The notes under the pieces were generated by a model that saw only the letters and a program-made list of their open reading frames with translations, did not search any database and was not told where the DNA came from. From Druceiella hillmani (lineage: Eukaryota > Arthropoda > Insecta > Lepidoptera > Hepialidae): DNA of 64,000 nucleotides. Each line of letters begins with the position of its first letter. The stretch's first letter is position 1. This document shows, piece by piece, positions 34,463-47,939 of the stretch. The position numbers and the translations under genes were made by a program. Where the stretch lies: assembly GCA_039881145.1 (NCBI GenBank), contig JAYKKI010000126.1, positions 2,324,001 to 2,388,000 on the forward strand. Reading direction: 5' to 3'.

Positions 34463-36229
34463 ATTTATTTTTCAAAATTCGTAATTTTTGACGATGAGAA
34501 CTTGACGCATTTTTTTGATGGGATGATAGTATTTTTTCTGTTGAATGAAAAACCCGATATTTGTTGATGAATTTAGAAGTGCAAGTGGCATTTAAAATGG
34601 ATTTCTCATGAAAATAGTGAAGAATAAGAGTATGTCAAAGAAATCGGGAGTACGTTATGGTGTATTTTTGCCAGTGATTTTGAATGGGAGTTAGTCTCGT
34701 AAAATGTAAGAAAAGGATAAAATCAAAATGAATGCGGTTGGATTGATACCATTAGTAAGTTTACCGGCTGGGTTAAAAATGAAAACACCAGACGGGAATA
34801 GAATTTCGCAAGTCCCTTTCGCAATATTTTGTCAGCTTTCATTAAAACTGTTTTAAAATTTATTGTATATGTATAAAGTTGTCGATACTATTCCATGAAT
34901 TCACATATTGAGAACGAACCATCTGTTTTCTATATCAAAGTCAAAATATTTATTTTGCTTTCGTTCATTTAGGCGTTGTTTTGAAGATTGCAATTTGCGT
35001 ACTAATAAATAGCTTAAGTTTGATCTACTTAATTATTTATCCCAATTATATGATGGGATTTAATGATTAGTCAAGTAATTGCTAAGTTATAAAGTGAACA
35101 AAAAGCTGACGAACAAACACATTTTTTTCTAATTTTCACACACGGGATGTTTTTGTTAAGACTTTAAGACATATATAAATTTCCATCCATTATACGGGAA
35201 TTATAGCTATAATCCGAAAAATAATGTAATAATCTGAAAAAGCAAATAGGACCACTTCGTTTTTTTGGAAAAATAAGTTGCTTTTTTCGGAAAATCAGGT
35301 AACGATTACCTTACTCCAAAAAATTGCATATTTGTTCTTGTAAATAAACATAAAAATTTATTCGGTGATTTTTATTTGTGGTGATAACAAGTAAACAAAT
35401 ATAACTCTTTTTAATCTGCTTAAAATATAGAGGCTCTAATTTAAACATAAGGAATCTCTTTATTTTTATGACGAAATTATGTTTTTTGTCGAATAGTGTT
35501 TTTGAATTATCATATTTTGAAATTATTTGTTTGGTGAGAAGTATATAGTGTCCACGCAATTAGATTTCTTTTCTTGTCCCTATTATTGTCATTATGATTC
35601 ACGAAAAAAAGGCTACAAATGTATTTTTCTCCAATAAATTTGCCTTTATTCTTTTATATTGATAATAAAATCTCATATTTATCTGACTATATTGATAATA
35701 AAAAATATGTAAATAAAGTGTCGTTGTTTTCTGTTGGCACTCGTAAAAATGTATTTTATAAAAATATGGATTGTTTCAGCGCCGCTTTAAAAAAACGGGT
35801 TTGTTTCATCAACGAAAAATACTGGATGTGAAACTTCTAAAAATACAACTTCACTGTTTCCATGGGATTATTGATACAGTCATTAACTGCACTCGACGCT
35901 GCACAATTTTGGCAATTAAACAATAATCGGATGACTGCTGCAAAGTACGTAGCAACGAATGAAGTACTTGACGACTTCATTTTCGACTCTTGCCTTTCGC
36001 TCATGAAGGGATTTCGTTTTAACCATTTTACTTCTCTTTGGGTATAAAATTAAATGTGAAGCGAAATACATAGTGGATCAGGAAGCTTAATTTATAAGGC
36101 GAGGTAAAAATCCAATAGATAACGTGGCTATCCCATTACTTTAGTATAGATGTATTTTGCCATAATTGGACGACATTTTTTTATCTATTTTATAATTGGA
36201 CAAGTGGGGAATCTTGGTTTATCTATCGG
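34463..36229. other. AT-rich DNA, nothing recognised
   Basis: A local repeat of attgataataaaa near 35660-35700 is the only regularity. Confidence 0.4.
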
Positions 36230-36370
36230 CGGTATTGAAATGGCATTCCTTCAGCGGGTTTTGTGAGGATATAGGCGGCAGACGGAGCGTCCTATCGTGC
36301 ATTTACGACGGCGCGGAGACGGACGGAGCCAGGCCGCGAGATAACGCTGCCCTTTGATTAGGGTGCTGTT
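36230..36370. other. GC-rich island 9
   Basis: ggcggcagacggagcgtcct and gacggcgcggagacggacgg in AT-rich DNA. Downstream is a short gttgtttt repeat at about 36384-36408. No coding support. Confidence 0.25.
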
Positions 36371-37547
36371 CCACCAGGGAATGTTGTTTTGTTGTTTTGT
36401 TGTTTTTCATGTGATAACATATGATTCGAATAGTCCTGTTGATACTGACTGGCTTATGGTAGATATATTCTTGATCCAAAATACATAAATTGGGGTCAGT
36501 ACGACAAATTTGCCTCATTGGGTCACAAATCTCAGTGAAACATAGTGCCTAAGATGTCTCAATAAAGTTAGTTCAGTTCATAAATAATTATTTCAAATAC
36601 ATTTTTTATAATTTTAGTTAGGCTGGCTAGTAAGCTATAACACCTTATTATAACGAGTGGTAATTTTATCTGTTTCTGGTGAAAAATATCGAAGTTCCTT
36701 ATGTTTCATCTAATTGTAAAATTGTTAAAAGGAATAAACAATACCTATAGTTAGTCGAACGGCCGATTTACAAATATGATGGAATTTACTACTTACAATA
36801 AGTAAGTCCCAAAGAATAATAAGATTGTTTGAGTTAGTAATTTGTTATTTACAAATTATTCCTCAGTCGCTTTGAATAATTTTTGCCAAAAAATTATGCA
36901 ACATTGAAAAAAAATAACAAATAAAATCGGGGGCGTATATTGTCTTACAGGCTACGGGTTTTTTGGTATTGGCTAGTGATTATTTATTTTTGTTCATTAT
37001 TTATATTGGCCCCAACTTAATGTTACCTTGCCGTATCATGTGGGTCTGGTTTAGTGGTTCAAGTTACAAAAGTTGGTCGGTGTATCCGTTAATGCTGGCA
37101 CTTTTATTATGTTATGTAAACGCTCGAATCACGATGGAATGAGCAGGTTCTTATGAATTATTTTTCAAGGTTTTGTAGGCCTGTTTATTGGATACAATAA
37201 AATCCTTTGTAAAATTGTTAAGTTCAGTTTTAGATGTAAACATTTTAAAATTTTCTTTTTCCCACATGGAGAAGGGTGAGATGTTAATAAATCAGAAAAT
37301 AGTGTTAGGCATTTGTTTTGTACATATTTATTCGCGCGTATCGGTAAACGTTTATACCATAAAATGCTTGCGCATATTTGATCGGATTTATAAGTAAGTC
37401 TATATGTATTTTGATAAGTATGATTTCATTTGTTAATTTCTTTTTGTAGTTTTAGGGTCCAAAGTTTTTTGAAAAATTAGATGTTATTACAGTTACTAAA
37501 AAGAAGTTCAGATACACACCTCTTTTATTAATTTAGTATTTACCGAG
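36371..37547. other. AT-rich DNA, nothing recognised
   Basis: It starts with a small gttgtttt repeat. Otherwise featureless up to LINE relic 1. Confidence 0.4.
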
Positions 37548-37935
37548 GATCGTTTGTATAAATTAGAACGGCTTCAAAATTTTTGCTTTCGTTGCATTTT
37601 TGGCGTCAGGAGATTTGACCACGTTTCTGACTACAGCAGCTTAACTGGTTAGAGAATTGCTACCGATACAATCTGCACATTCTCTGCACTGAAGTATTCT
37701 CGTAGCCCGAATCATCTTAGATCTAGATTCTCAGCCTGAAGGGCGCATGATCTTGGACTTCGTTTTGAAAATCTCTTCACTTTACTAATCCCTAAACATA
37801 GTTCCTTCTACAAATATCCTCATACACGAAATGCAGTATCAGGATCTAACTTATTCCGCATTTTGGCAGCATATACGCTGACTCCTTTCGTAACACTCCA
37901 TTGTTTTCTCCCTTGCTTTCTTTCCTAAATCATGT
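37548..37935 (+). pseudogene. Non-LTR retrotransposon (Jockey/CR1-type) C-terminal relic 1
   Basis: Codons 37548-37640 read DRLYKLERLQNFCFRCIFGV then RRFDHVSDY. This is the conserved segment just after the reverse-transcriptase domain in Jockey/CR1-like LINEs (pattern L-x-x-(L/V)-Q-N-x-C-(I/V)-R-(F/L)-(I/V)-F-(G/N)-(L/C)-(R/K)-(R/K)). Frame-shifted traces follow up to about 37.93 kb, where segments resemble the part of the tail that normally contains an A-x-x-L-W-N-x-L-P block. Stops and frameshifts make it non-functional. No reverse-transcriptase catalytic motif is present, so this is a 5'-truncated copy. Confidence 0.75.
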
Positions 37936-38924
37936 CCATCGTTTTTATTCTTGCCAAACATAATTTTATTATTATTATTTAATAACTTGCTATTTTTTGT
38001 TAGCTTGCCATTTTTTTTGTTTTTCTTTTGACTATTTTTTTGCAATTAAATTTATGGAATAAATTGTCTTCAAGAAAACTTATAGTTTTTCTTTTTCTTG
38101 CTCTTCCGGTATTAAGAATCCCGTTTGTATTTATATATTAAAGATAAATAAAAACGATAAAAATTATTTACATAATATGGTCTCGCTTTTGTTATAACTC
38201 TGCTATAAAGCAAACAGTAGAAAGAAATGGCTGTTTTGAAAAGCATATTTTATTTCTTTTTAACATACGCTCAGTTTATTTTTAGTGTTTTATCAGAATA
38301 TTAAAATAATAAAAATTAAAACAGAACTCTTGTGGAGTTACTTCGAGGTACGTTCATCTGTGTATCAAAGAAATTGTTCTGAGTGACCATTTGACATAGA
38401 AAGCTGTAACTTTGCATTGTTGTGGGGTCTCCCCACAATGATGGCTAATTACAGAAGTTAATTGAGAAGAATCGAATTTGTATTTAGGGAGTCAGTTTTG
38501 GTGGTGGACGAAGAGGCAAAAACATTTTTTTTCTTCGAATAAAAGCTTGTTAAAGTGCGACTTCAAAAGTATTTAATTTGTTTTCTCAATGTCAATATTT
38601 TTAACATTTTTCCAAAAAAAAAAAAAAAAAACTTTTTACCCTCATTTCGAAAAATATCATTTAGAAAATTATGGAAAAAGTGAAGTATAACGTAAATAAA
38701 GTATATATTGCAAGAAAATTATTATTACTGCATTATCTAAGATATTTTTTTTCTTATAGATAATGTTTTGATGTATGTCGAAATTGCAATCTAAGTACTA
38801 ATTAAAGTAAACTAAGTATTACTTAATTAAATTATGGCGAAAAATATATATTAATTGAAATAAATTCTTCATACTAAGATACTATTTTATTAATTTATTA
38901 GAAAGTTAGTGTAACACTGTTCAT

Positions 38925-39215
38925 ACGAACGTTGTAGTACGCGCATAACACGCGGTTGGTGCGGACTCCACAAAAGCTTCGGTGTCAAAACGCAACACGA
39001 ATTTCTCTTTTAAATTTATGATGCTTAGTTAAAGTTAAATTAGAAAATTTTGGGGAAAACATGAATTTCGTGTAAATTTCGTCTTCGGTGTGAAACGAGA
39101 TTATTAATTTGAGTCGCGACAGTGTAATCGCGCTGACGTGCTTTATGGCGACGCGGGCGCCGGCTGACTCGCGACCGGCGTGATACCTGCGCATACCATT
39201 GGCGGGAGTGAGCAA
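38925..39215. other. GC-rich island 10
   Basis: cgcgcataacacgcggttgg and, about 170 bp on, tggcgacgcgggcgccggct. A minus-strand frame of 76 codons covers it without recognisable product. It lies 300 bp before LINE relic 2. Confidence 0.25.
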
Positions 39216-39483
39216 TTAGGAATCCAATGTGGAAAGGGTGATATAACCTTATGTTTTGTATGTCTTATGCCGATGGACATGTATTCAAGCTGAATGTTCC
39301 ATAGCTTCAATACTCAGCTTGGAGCCTCGTCAGCTGTATGTTTTTCTACAAGTCACTGATACCAAGAGTTATATTGCTATTGAGATGCTCGTACGTTAAC
39401 GGTAGTTTATGCTATTGTTTAAAACTTTTTTTTTTCATATTACATTCCCTTTCAAACCAAAGTACATATTTGGTAAATTCTGT

Positions 39484-40040
39484 TCTAACCTAAACGAAAT
39501 GTTACTCAAGAAAATGGAACGACTTCAAATGTGTATTCGATACATTTTCTGCTTTAAAGAATATGACATGTACGAGTATCTGACCATCGGTCACGATGTA
39601 AATGGTTTACGCTTATATGCATCACACACACTCAGGACTGTCAGTCGGACTTACTAATAGTTAAAAACGTACTTCTGTTTCCATTAATTGTCAGTTCAGT
39701 CGGAACAAGAGTCTACTTTACCGACCGTGCCCTATTACATGGTTCAATTGCTAACATATTCATACAAAATAGGTTTTTAACTATTAATAAATTCGACTGA
39801 GAGTCCTGACCGTGTGTGGTGCATACGAGCGTTAGAGATTTGTGACCAAAGTAACTACCGCCTTCTTTTTTATATAATGTCCTAAATAATCCCGTAACAC
39901 CTTCGTACTTCCGACTTTATCAGCCCACGACCTTGATCTACGCTCTAAATACAAGTCACCCTCCTAATCCCTCACCATAGAACTGCATTCTGCGGATAAT
40001 TCTTTACCGTGTAATCTGCTAGATTATAGCATAAACTGAA
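39484..40040 (+). pseudogene. Non-LTR retrotransposon C-terminal relic 2, split by a MITE
   Basis: The left part (about 39510-39590) reads KMERLQMCIRYIFCFKEYDM, again the post-RT segment. After a 222-bp insertion the reading resumes at about 39850 and gives recognisable tail pieces such as SPSLIPHHRTAFCG in shifting frames, then an F-x-V-x-x-A-R-L block near 40.0 kb. Several frameshifts and stops are present. The insert lies exactly where the homology breaks, so the retrotransposon relic predates the MITE. Confidence 0.75.
39610..39831. mobile_element. 222-bp MITE with TTA target-site duplication
   Basis: The left terminus cgcttatatgcatcacacac matches the inverted right terminus cgctcgtatgcaccacacac at 17 of 20 positions. 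The arms extend about 55-60 bp (tcaggactgtcagtcg..., ctaatagttaaaaacgt). TTA flanks the element on both sides (39607-39609 and 39832-39834). A TWA duplication is characteristic of PIF/Harbinger elements. It is inserted into a decayed LINE, so its borders are independently supported. Confidence 0.8.
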
Positions 40041-40924
40041 TACAAATATTCATAGTGCGCTCTCATTGTGTGTGTTTAAAAATAGTTTGAAATTATATTA
40101 CCTGCCACAATCTGAATTAATATATTTTAATGTCCCATCCTTATCCCTTCCCTGTCCCTAACATGTCGCTATTGTGTTTTTGTTTTATTTCATTTTACAT
40201 TAATTCTTTATTTTTTATATTTATACCTATGTAGTTTTTTTGTATCATTAATTGAACTTTAATGCACACTCATTTACAGTCTACCACAGTACTTGTATTT
40301 TTCACTTGATTAATTGTGATTGTCTGTAACATATTGTTCTTGTAGCAATATCCCCTACACAGTACAAAATCTAGCACACTGTATACTTAGTTTGCTGGAA
40401 AACTTCATAAGTAAATAAGAATTATTCACAGAATTTGGTATTTTTCTTAATTCGAGATGAACCATAGTTTTGTAAGGCTGTGTATGGAATTTACGACGTC
40501 CGTCCCGTCTTTGAGTTTAATTCAGGATCATTCATAAGCAGAATTTCACAGAGTTTGATTCTTTTTCAACATGAAACTTTGATTTCTGAATATATTCAGT
40601 TGATCTTGACGTTTATAGATAGTAGATTATTTTTTTTCGTTTATGGTGATTTCATTACGAGGATATTTTAAAAATACAAGAATATAAGGGCTCATTCTTA
40701 AATATCGTTACAAGAATATAACTATGATTGAAACCGATTATAGGTTTACTAATGGCAAATGTCTCTCGCCAGATTGTAATTTTTAGGTGTGTTTCGAAAA
40801 TTAATGAAGCGTTAAGAATTGCTGGCCATCTTATCATCTTCCATTGAATTATTATTTTAACGTACGTACTTAACGCGCAAATATTGTGTTGTCGCATGCG
40901 TGGGAAACTGCGCACAGGTTGCAA

Positions 40925-40995
40925 ACGGCGCGTTAGTTCAGCTGGTTCACTCCTCGCGAGGGTGAGTTAATGCTTTAATCCCTCGTCTAAATCGT
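40925..40995 (+). repeat. tRNA-like A-box remnant
   Basis: The stretch ggcgcgttagttcagctggt resembles the 5' half of a tRNA with a D-arm A-box (TRGYNNAGYNGG). No convincing B-box follows; agttaatgctttaatccctc is a weak candidate. It is possibly a decayed tRNA-derived SINE. Confidence 0.3.
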
Positions 40996-41094
40996 GACTA
41001 CTCTCTGTTGCATGAAAGCGGCGCAAAAATTTGGAGACAGCACCAGCGAAAGGCTGAGTGATTTGTGAAAGTAAATATGAGGAATAAGGAGGGT

Positions 41095-41190
41095 AGTTTT
41101 TGAGGAAATTTTAGGGAAATTTAGGAAGATTATAATAGTCATGAGGAAATTTTAGGGAAATTTAGGAAGTTTATAATAATCATGAGGAGG
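41095..41190. repeat. ~44-bp duplication
   Basis: gaggaaattttagggaaatt followed by taggaagattataatagtca occurs twice in tandem with only two or three changes. Confidence 0.85.
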
Positions 41191-42842
41191 AGGAGATTTA
41201 TCGTTTAAATTGTATAGATATCTACATACTATTTACATATGTGCAAAAGTCATATCTTCAATACAAAACCTGCTCAATTTGTATTATTTTTTTAAGATTA
41301 TTATCGCATCATAAAGTAATATTTAGGCTAAAATTTCTCAAAATGTATTCGAAGAAGAGATTTTTTATTAGTCCTTTTTCATGACTAATGACAGTAAACA
41401 GCTCATTCAAGATAGTAATATTTACTATTTGGGGAAATGAACATACGTTATGATTTCATAGACCGTGAGGTCTACGATATGGTACTACAGAATTAGATTT
41501 TGTAAAAAATATTCATTAGGTATGAGCAGAAGAGCTTGTGTTAGGGCAACATTGCATTCTGATGAACAGAATATCTTTTATGCTACTGAAACAATGTGCA
41601 CTTCTATTTTTTGAATGTTTAAGTGGTTTAATTGTTATCGACACTCGAATCGAAGCTCAGTCAAAGAGCAATTGAGAGGGAACATCAATTAGATCGTAAC
41701 AATCCGATCGTCCGACTTCCGGTCGACAGATGCTCGATTGTGTGTGCTTTCGATACTTGTCGTTTTATTGGTGCGATAAGTGCGTTTAATTCTCCATATT
41801 TCACAGTGTTCGTAATTGTTATAATATTGGTTCACAGGAAATGGCAACGTTTCAGAATGTATTTACGTTGTGTAGCTTTCAAGGCTGTAATTTCGGTCGA
41901 TTATTTTTATATTGTGCATGTGGCGTTCGAAAAGCGAGAGTTGGATATCATTTTCTATTTTGAATGGGTTATTAAATAATTCACTTGGTGAGAGTTGCTC
42001 AAAAACATTTCAAGTGAATCGTTAGTAAGTGCGTTTTTCAGAATACATTTTTGAAGCGAAAAGTCTTCTAATTGCAACTAATGTTTGGTGTCTATTTCTA
42101 CTTACTGTGTTTTTAGTAATAAATCACAATATACCATTATATAATTTTTTACTACATCGCTTTGATATTGTTTTGAAAATTGCTTCGATATTGTTTTTGA
42201 AATAACATATCTCTCATCTATTATGTATTAATGCAAATAAGACACTATTAAATATATGTTTTATCTTCACTAGATATTTTTACTACTACGGTAATTAAGT
42301 TAATATACTTGAGCCCTTAAAGTTTGTTACACAATTTTAGAATATTTAAGGTTCTTTTTTATTAATTATAATTATTTAAAATGTCGGCTATTGATTACAC
42401 ACGCAAAAAGTTTTGGTGATCTTTTTAAAGTCAAATTTTCTTCTGTAGTATTTTTTTCAAATGTCTAAAGTTTTACATGATGTATTAAAATGGTTAATAC
42501 TCGGCTTCATAGTAGGTATTTTTTTGGATTTAGATATTTCAGTGTGGCTATTGTGTTTTAGTCCTCACTATGAAAAATTATACACAATACAATGTTGAAG
42601 GAAATATGTTACTTACACTTCATGAAGGCTGTGTTAGATTACACTTTAGGAAACTACGTCAGTCCCAAGATTATCCATTTCAAATAAAAAGTATGTATAG
42701 AAATGGTTTCTGTAATATTGCGTTTCCCATTTGATATTTCATAAAACCATTTTTAATCAATGTACACATTGAGCAGTTCAGTAGATGTATTTTGTCAAAC
42801 TAAACAGACATCGCGTCGGCCGGTTGTATGATTTTAAACGCC
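41191..42842. other. AT-rich DNA with one unassigned open frame
   Basis: A 115-codon + frame (41632-41979) has moderate composition and a hydrophobic stretch. It has no recognisable family, start context or splice sites, so it is not called as a gene. Confidence 0.35.
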
Positions 42843-43030
42843 TGTGTTTTAATTTACGTCATCTTTTGATGGCGCACAGGTGTTTAAATTTTGGTCTAAG
42901 TATACTTGTCTTTTAATTTACGTAATCTTTTGATGGCGCACAGGTGTTAAAATTTTGGGTGAGTATACTTGTCTTTTAATTTACGTAATCTTTTGATGGC
43001 GCACATATGTTGAAATTTTGATCTAAGCAT
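42843..43030. repeat. 64-bp tandem repeat, 3 copies
   Basis: The motif ttttaatttacgtaatcttt followed by tgatggcgcacaggtgtt begins at 42847, 42911 and 42974. The third unit is the most diverged (cacatatgtt). Confidence 0.9.
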
Positions 43031-43234
43031 TTATAAGTTAAAATGTTGACTGGGCAGGAGGTTGTATGTTTATGATTGTTATTAAAATCTATACGTTAAT
43101 AAAAATAATGTCTTTCTTGCCAAAATATTTTAGTTAGCTTTTGTCAGAGAATGAAGGTATGAATTGTGTTCTTCGATCTTTCTTTTTCTCCCAAATGTAA
43201 TAACTGCTGTTCTTAATGTAAACAATATTGAATT

Positions 43235-43430
43235 AACGTCCCCCGACGTTCGAGGGTGTGGTAGTTAATTCGTCAACGCATTTCTCGTTAGCCTGTTAAG
43301 CTCCAGCGCAAACAGGGCGTGTGATCAGAGGTCTGCGTAACGAGTGTCCACTTTCACACGGTTCCGCTGTTTCACAGCAAGAAGCTACATAATGCAAAAT
43401 TGCATTGTGTGCATCGCGACCCTTTTACTT
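43235..43430. other. Mixed-composition island 11
   Basis: The block ccccgacgttcgagggtgtg through cggttccgctgtttcacagc has balanced composition, unlike its flanks. No repeat unit or frame is visible. Candidate conserved noncoding DNA. Confidence 0.25.
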
Positions 43431-44724
43431 CAATGATTGTTTTACAATTCTCCTCCAAAAAGATTATTTTACTTATATTATTATCACATTTTTTTGCTTA
43501 CAATTTTTACAGTTTTGAAAAATCGGAGATTCGAAGCGTATAACTTACTATTTGTTGTAAATTAAAATCACTTTGTGTAAAGTGACTTTTGAGTGTTGTG
43601 CTTTCGGTTTTACCCCTGATTTTCTGGTTTGTTTGGTTCGGATGCTTGTAAGTTTGGATTATATGTTATTGATTAGGCTGCAGTTAGTCGCGAATGCATC
43701 ATCGCCAGGTAAACCCAATCCCATTCAATATATCCCGTTTTTTTTTCAATTGACTAATACTAACTTAAAACAAATTGATATGTCTATAACACTATAAACC
43801 AATTATAATTTATCATACTACGGTACATATGTGTCAATAGTACCGTGAAGTGGCAGACGCAGAGGAAGAGGATAGCACTTTACAGTTCCTCAATGCTAGG
43901 GTTACTTTTATATAACTTCTCCATGTTCAGCAGGAACGGAAGCTGACACGTGGAGTGAAATTAAAAATATTCTGGCCAGCATCAATACCGTAATGATATA
44001 TAGTGAAAAATAATGAAAAAAACATCACGTGTTAGCACGCTGCTTTATATATATTCTACGAATATTCTGGTCTGAGAATATATTTGACGTAGACTTGGTA
44101 GAAAGTCGCAGGGAATTTTCAGTTAATAATCAAATAAAATACTGCAGATCTAGTTGTATTATCGGAATGTTCAGAAGGGAACCCGTTTATAGTAGGAAAC
44201 ATGTTCTGGATTGGAACTTGCACTGGTGACTTGGAGTCGACGAAACGTGATGCCCATAATCATTTGGTAGGATAAAATACAGCGGATATTTTTGGTCCAT
44301 AAATGGTAGATAGGATATAAGAAGAAATAATTTTTATTTTGGTTTCGAAAAATCTTTCGACGAGAGAATGTGTCGCGTCAAATGTCATTGTGAATTGTCT
44401 GGCCCCTTGCTTGTGAAGCATCATGAATACCTATTATTAGCCTTGGACGATAACTAAGCATCATACAATCCTTTCTTAAATTTATGTTTCTAATTTCTAA
44501 AAAGTGAAAGTCGCAATATAAATATAATTAACATTATCGACGATCGATGTCACTTATTTAGTTCCGCTCAGAGGTATTGTTAATTTTGCCTAGACTGTGC
44601 AACGTACCTACTGTCTTTCTGTATCTTTTGCCGCGAGATGATTTAATTAACAACTCTTTATTCTCACAGCCTCCCTACTTTCTACATTGTATGTGTTTAT
44701 ATATTTCTTTATATACTTGGATTG

Positions 44725-44950
44725 ATAGCTCCGCTTTCGGCTTCCCCCGGTCTGGCGGGGCGGGGGAGATGAAAGAAGAAAGACGGGCCGCGAGTCGCTC
44801 TGTGCAAACTCGGAGCGATCTAATTAATTAACGGGATATGTTTACATTCGAGCATAGATCCTTGCGCAATCTTAACTCGATTTTTAATGGCTACTGAATA
44901 CACGGAATCGCGCTGCGGGCCCGCATTCATCGAATGGCATTAACCTTATA
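44725..44950. other. GC-rich island 12 ending in TAAT cores
   Basis: ccccggtctggcggggcggg, then cgggccgcgagtcgctctgt, then ctaattaattaacggg. The combination of a GC-box-like block and homeodomain-type TAATTA is compatible with a regulatory element. Confidence 0.3.
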
Positions 44951-44964
44951 TTAATGGAAGTATA

Positions 44965-45700
44965 TTGTAAAATCATTAGGAGTATCGCGTCTATTCACAG
45001 TGATAGTAATTTTAGATTAATAAAGTATATTGTAAAGTCATTAGTAGTATCGCGTCTATTTATAGTGATAGTAATATGAGATTAATAAATGAATATAAAG
45101 GCATTGATAGAGCAGGGTCTATTTACAGCGTGGTAACTCGTTTATTTACAGTGATAGTAACAGATTAACAAAAGTATATTAAAGCTTATTGATAGTAACG
45201 CGTCAATTCACACTGACGTTTACGACTGTATGTATACGATAGTACATACGGCATTGTGTGTTTATTCACAGTAATGTATGCAAAGACATGCGTTTATTTT
45301 TTTCGTATGTCCTTAAATTAATAAAAGTATATTATAAAGTCATTGACGGAAATGCATATATTCACAGTGATGTGTAGAACTGTATTTATACGATAATTAC
45401 GATGTATACCACAGTGATGTGTATATTCAAAGTGATGTATATAAAGAAGTAAATTTATTATAGTATACGATAGTTTACACATACATACGACACTGTGTTT
45501 ATTCACAGTAATATATGTACACAAAGACATAAGTTTATTTTTTTCGTATGTCCTTAGATTAATAAAAGTATATTATAAAGTCATTGACAGGAACGCGTAT
45601 ATTCACAGTGATGTGTAGGGCTGTATTTATATGATAGTTACAATGTATACGACAGTGATGCGTCTATTCACAGTGATGTACATAAATAAGTAAATTTATT
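44965..45700. repeat. Degenerate composite repeat with a 241-bp period
   Basis: The block ttaataaaagtatattataa followed by agtcattgac begins near 45318 and again near 45559, with ttcacagtgatgtgtag, gatgtataccacagtgatg and ttattcacagtaatgtatg-type motifs repeated throughout. Upstream (44965-45200) shorter versions of the aagtatattgtaaagtcatt / tagtgatagtaat motifs recur about 60 bp apart. It is an old, internally nested minisatellite. Confidence 0.8.
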
Positions 45701-47939
45701 TTCTCATATAATCTAATTAAATCATTTTAAATAAACATAGATGGAGACTGGTGCCCAAAATTATTGAACCAATTTGAATGGAACCTTTACTGGTGTCATA
45801 ATTTATTTCTTAACATGTCATGTTGTAGCGAATGATATGACAAAATGTTTTTGCTAATCTGCGTGATATCGTACTACGATAAATAGTAATAAAACATTGT
45901 AAGGCTCGTAATGAAGGTTTTTAGAGCTGTGAAAGGTTCAAAGAACACGAGGAAAATGCATTATTTAAAATACCAGTGATCTGCTGATGGCAAATTCATT
46001 ATCGTAATGATCCTCTTTAGTTATTATCTTTACTTACCGTAATAACAGGAGCGCGGTTTTATGGGCTTTAATGGATTGAAAGCAGAACTTCAGATATTGC
46101 TTAATGTACGTAGTAATAAATACCTGTACTTTCTTTTATTAGCCGCTGGTAGCGTATCGTATATTATATTTAGTATTTTTTTATTGAGTGCAGTAAAGTA
46201 AATAAAAAAACGATCAATTGTTATTGGATCCGCGTGTGGTCGTTGATATATAATTTTTTTACGGTTTTTTTTCATTTTTATATAAATTAAAACAGATTGT
46301 GCTTTTTGGAATTGGCGCATTTGGAATCGTGTTGTTTATGGAAAAATAAATATAAAAGTAAAATTATTTTTCTCCTTAATCTCACTCTTAAGCACTCTCT
46401 GTGAGTAGAAGATGTGGCAATGAGCAAACCGATTAATGAATTAATAGTTCTGTAAGGGTTCCATTTTAAGGTTCTCTAGCAAAAGAGGAATCCTTGTAAT
46501 TCCATCATGTCCGTCTATCTATCAGAGCCGCGTTATTTCTACAGTTTTGAATCTGTGAAATTAAAATTGTAAATGTATTATTTATATTTTGCATGTATGT
46601 GGAGACACAATAAAAAAATGCCTTTAATATTTTACACGTTTATAAAATATTAAAGGCAACTTTTTTATAGTGTCTCCACATACATACAAAGTGGAGGAAA
46701 ACATTTTTTTGCACACTTATTGAATGGGTACCATTGGATAGGGTCATTTAAAATAAAAACGGAGTATCTTTTAATGTTGAGTAGAGTCTTTTAAAATGAA
46801 ATGGAGGTATCTCTTACTATTTTTAATTTGTTTTTACGAAATATGAAGGTTTAGAGTGGTTTACAATCCTACGGTATCCTACGGGTATATACGGTATCCT
46901 TTTCTACGGGTTTGAAAAATCTGAAAATATTCTGAAAACTAGCTTTTAATTACAACTTTCAAATGAAATTATCTCTGTTAACTTCCGTCGAAAGCAGTTT
47001 TAAGAGATACCTACAGGCAACTAGGAAACCTTTTTTGTACGTATTTCTGACAAGTACTTTTCTGGTTTATTTTTAATTTTAAACGTGCACATATATCTTA
47101 TATTTGGAAATTTAAGAATTCTATATATCCCAGTAATAGTGAAAAAATTGAGAAGTTCATTTCGAATATTCTTTATAGGTGGAGCGCGTGGATACGTGTC
47201 ACATCCGATGGTGATATTTTTCTTTCGCCGTCCAACCTATTCCCATAGATACAACGTAAATATTTAGATGATAGGGTAGAATTCCTTTTATTAGCAAATG
47301 TGTTTATTCCACAAATATTTAGCTTTACGATTAGCTTCAATTTACCTTAGATTGAAGCTCGTCAGGAAACTAGATACGTCAATTATATTGTTTTATTTAC
47401 ATTATTAAATAGGACTAGTTACCATTCGCAACAGAAGGTTACTTATATAAAATTTTATTTAAAGTACTATAATTAAGAGCATATAACTGTATGGTTATTA
47501 AAGCGTTTCGCGTAATGCATTTTGTAGGGATAACGATTTTGAGAATTTTTGGGGACAATCAGAATTGTTTTGAATGCGCGTTTCGTTGGCAGGTTTAGTC
47601 ATTATAGTTTGGTGTTATAAGCACTGTAATTGGTGAGAGCGCGTGACTTAAATCCAACTGGGTCAGAAAATATCTCTATTTGTAACTGAACCACTTTTGA
47701 AAATATAAAATGTAAACATTCTTATGTTAGACTGTCATCTCTTGAATACCATCAAGAAGGGGCTTCAGTTTAGGTGAATTTTACGGGAGAAGCGTGTGAT
47801 TGCTTTAAAAAATTGCCTTCGTTTTTCAGTCTAGCTACCGTGAACTGACAAAATCGGTGCTCGAGTATTTTGGATAAGGGAAAGCTGTCAAGACTGAGTT
47901 AGTCTTTAGCGGTGTTTGTGTGTAATGCAAAATCGATTA
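45701..47939. other. AT-rich DNA, one foldback element
   Basis: Apart from the foldback at 46.6 kb only a small local repeat (acggtatcct, 46.87-46.91 kb) was seen. Confidence 0.4.
46592..46688. mobile_element. ~95-bp foldback element
   Basis: Arms of about 40 bp: left tgtatgtggagacaca followed by aaaaaatgcctttaatattt; right aaatattaaaggcaactttt followed by tgtctccacatacata. An eight-base loop separates them and one or two mismatches interrupt the stem. It is typical of a very short MITE. Such hairpins can be substrates for small-RNA processing. Confidence 0.65.

Noticed and set aside
40925..40995. Functional tRNA gene
   Set aside because: Only a D-arm-like A-box is present; no anticodon stem, T-arm or B-box could be matched.
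41632..41979. 115-codon + strand frame with a hydrophobic segment
   Set aside because: Length is within chance for 64 kb in six frames; no family signature, no start context and no splice signal at its ends.
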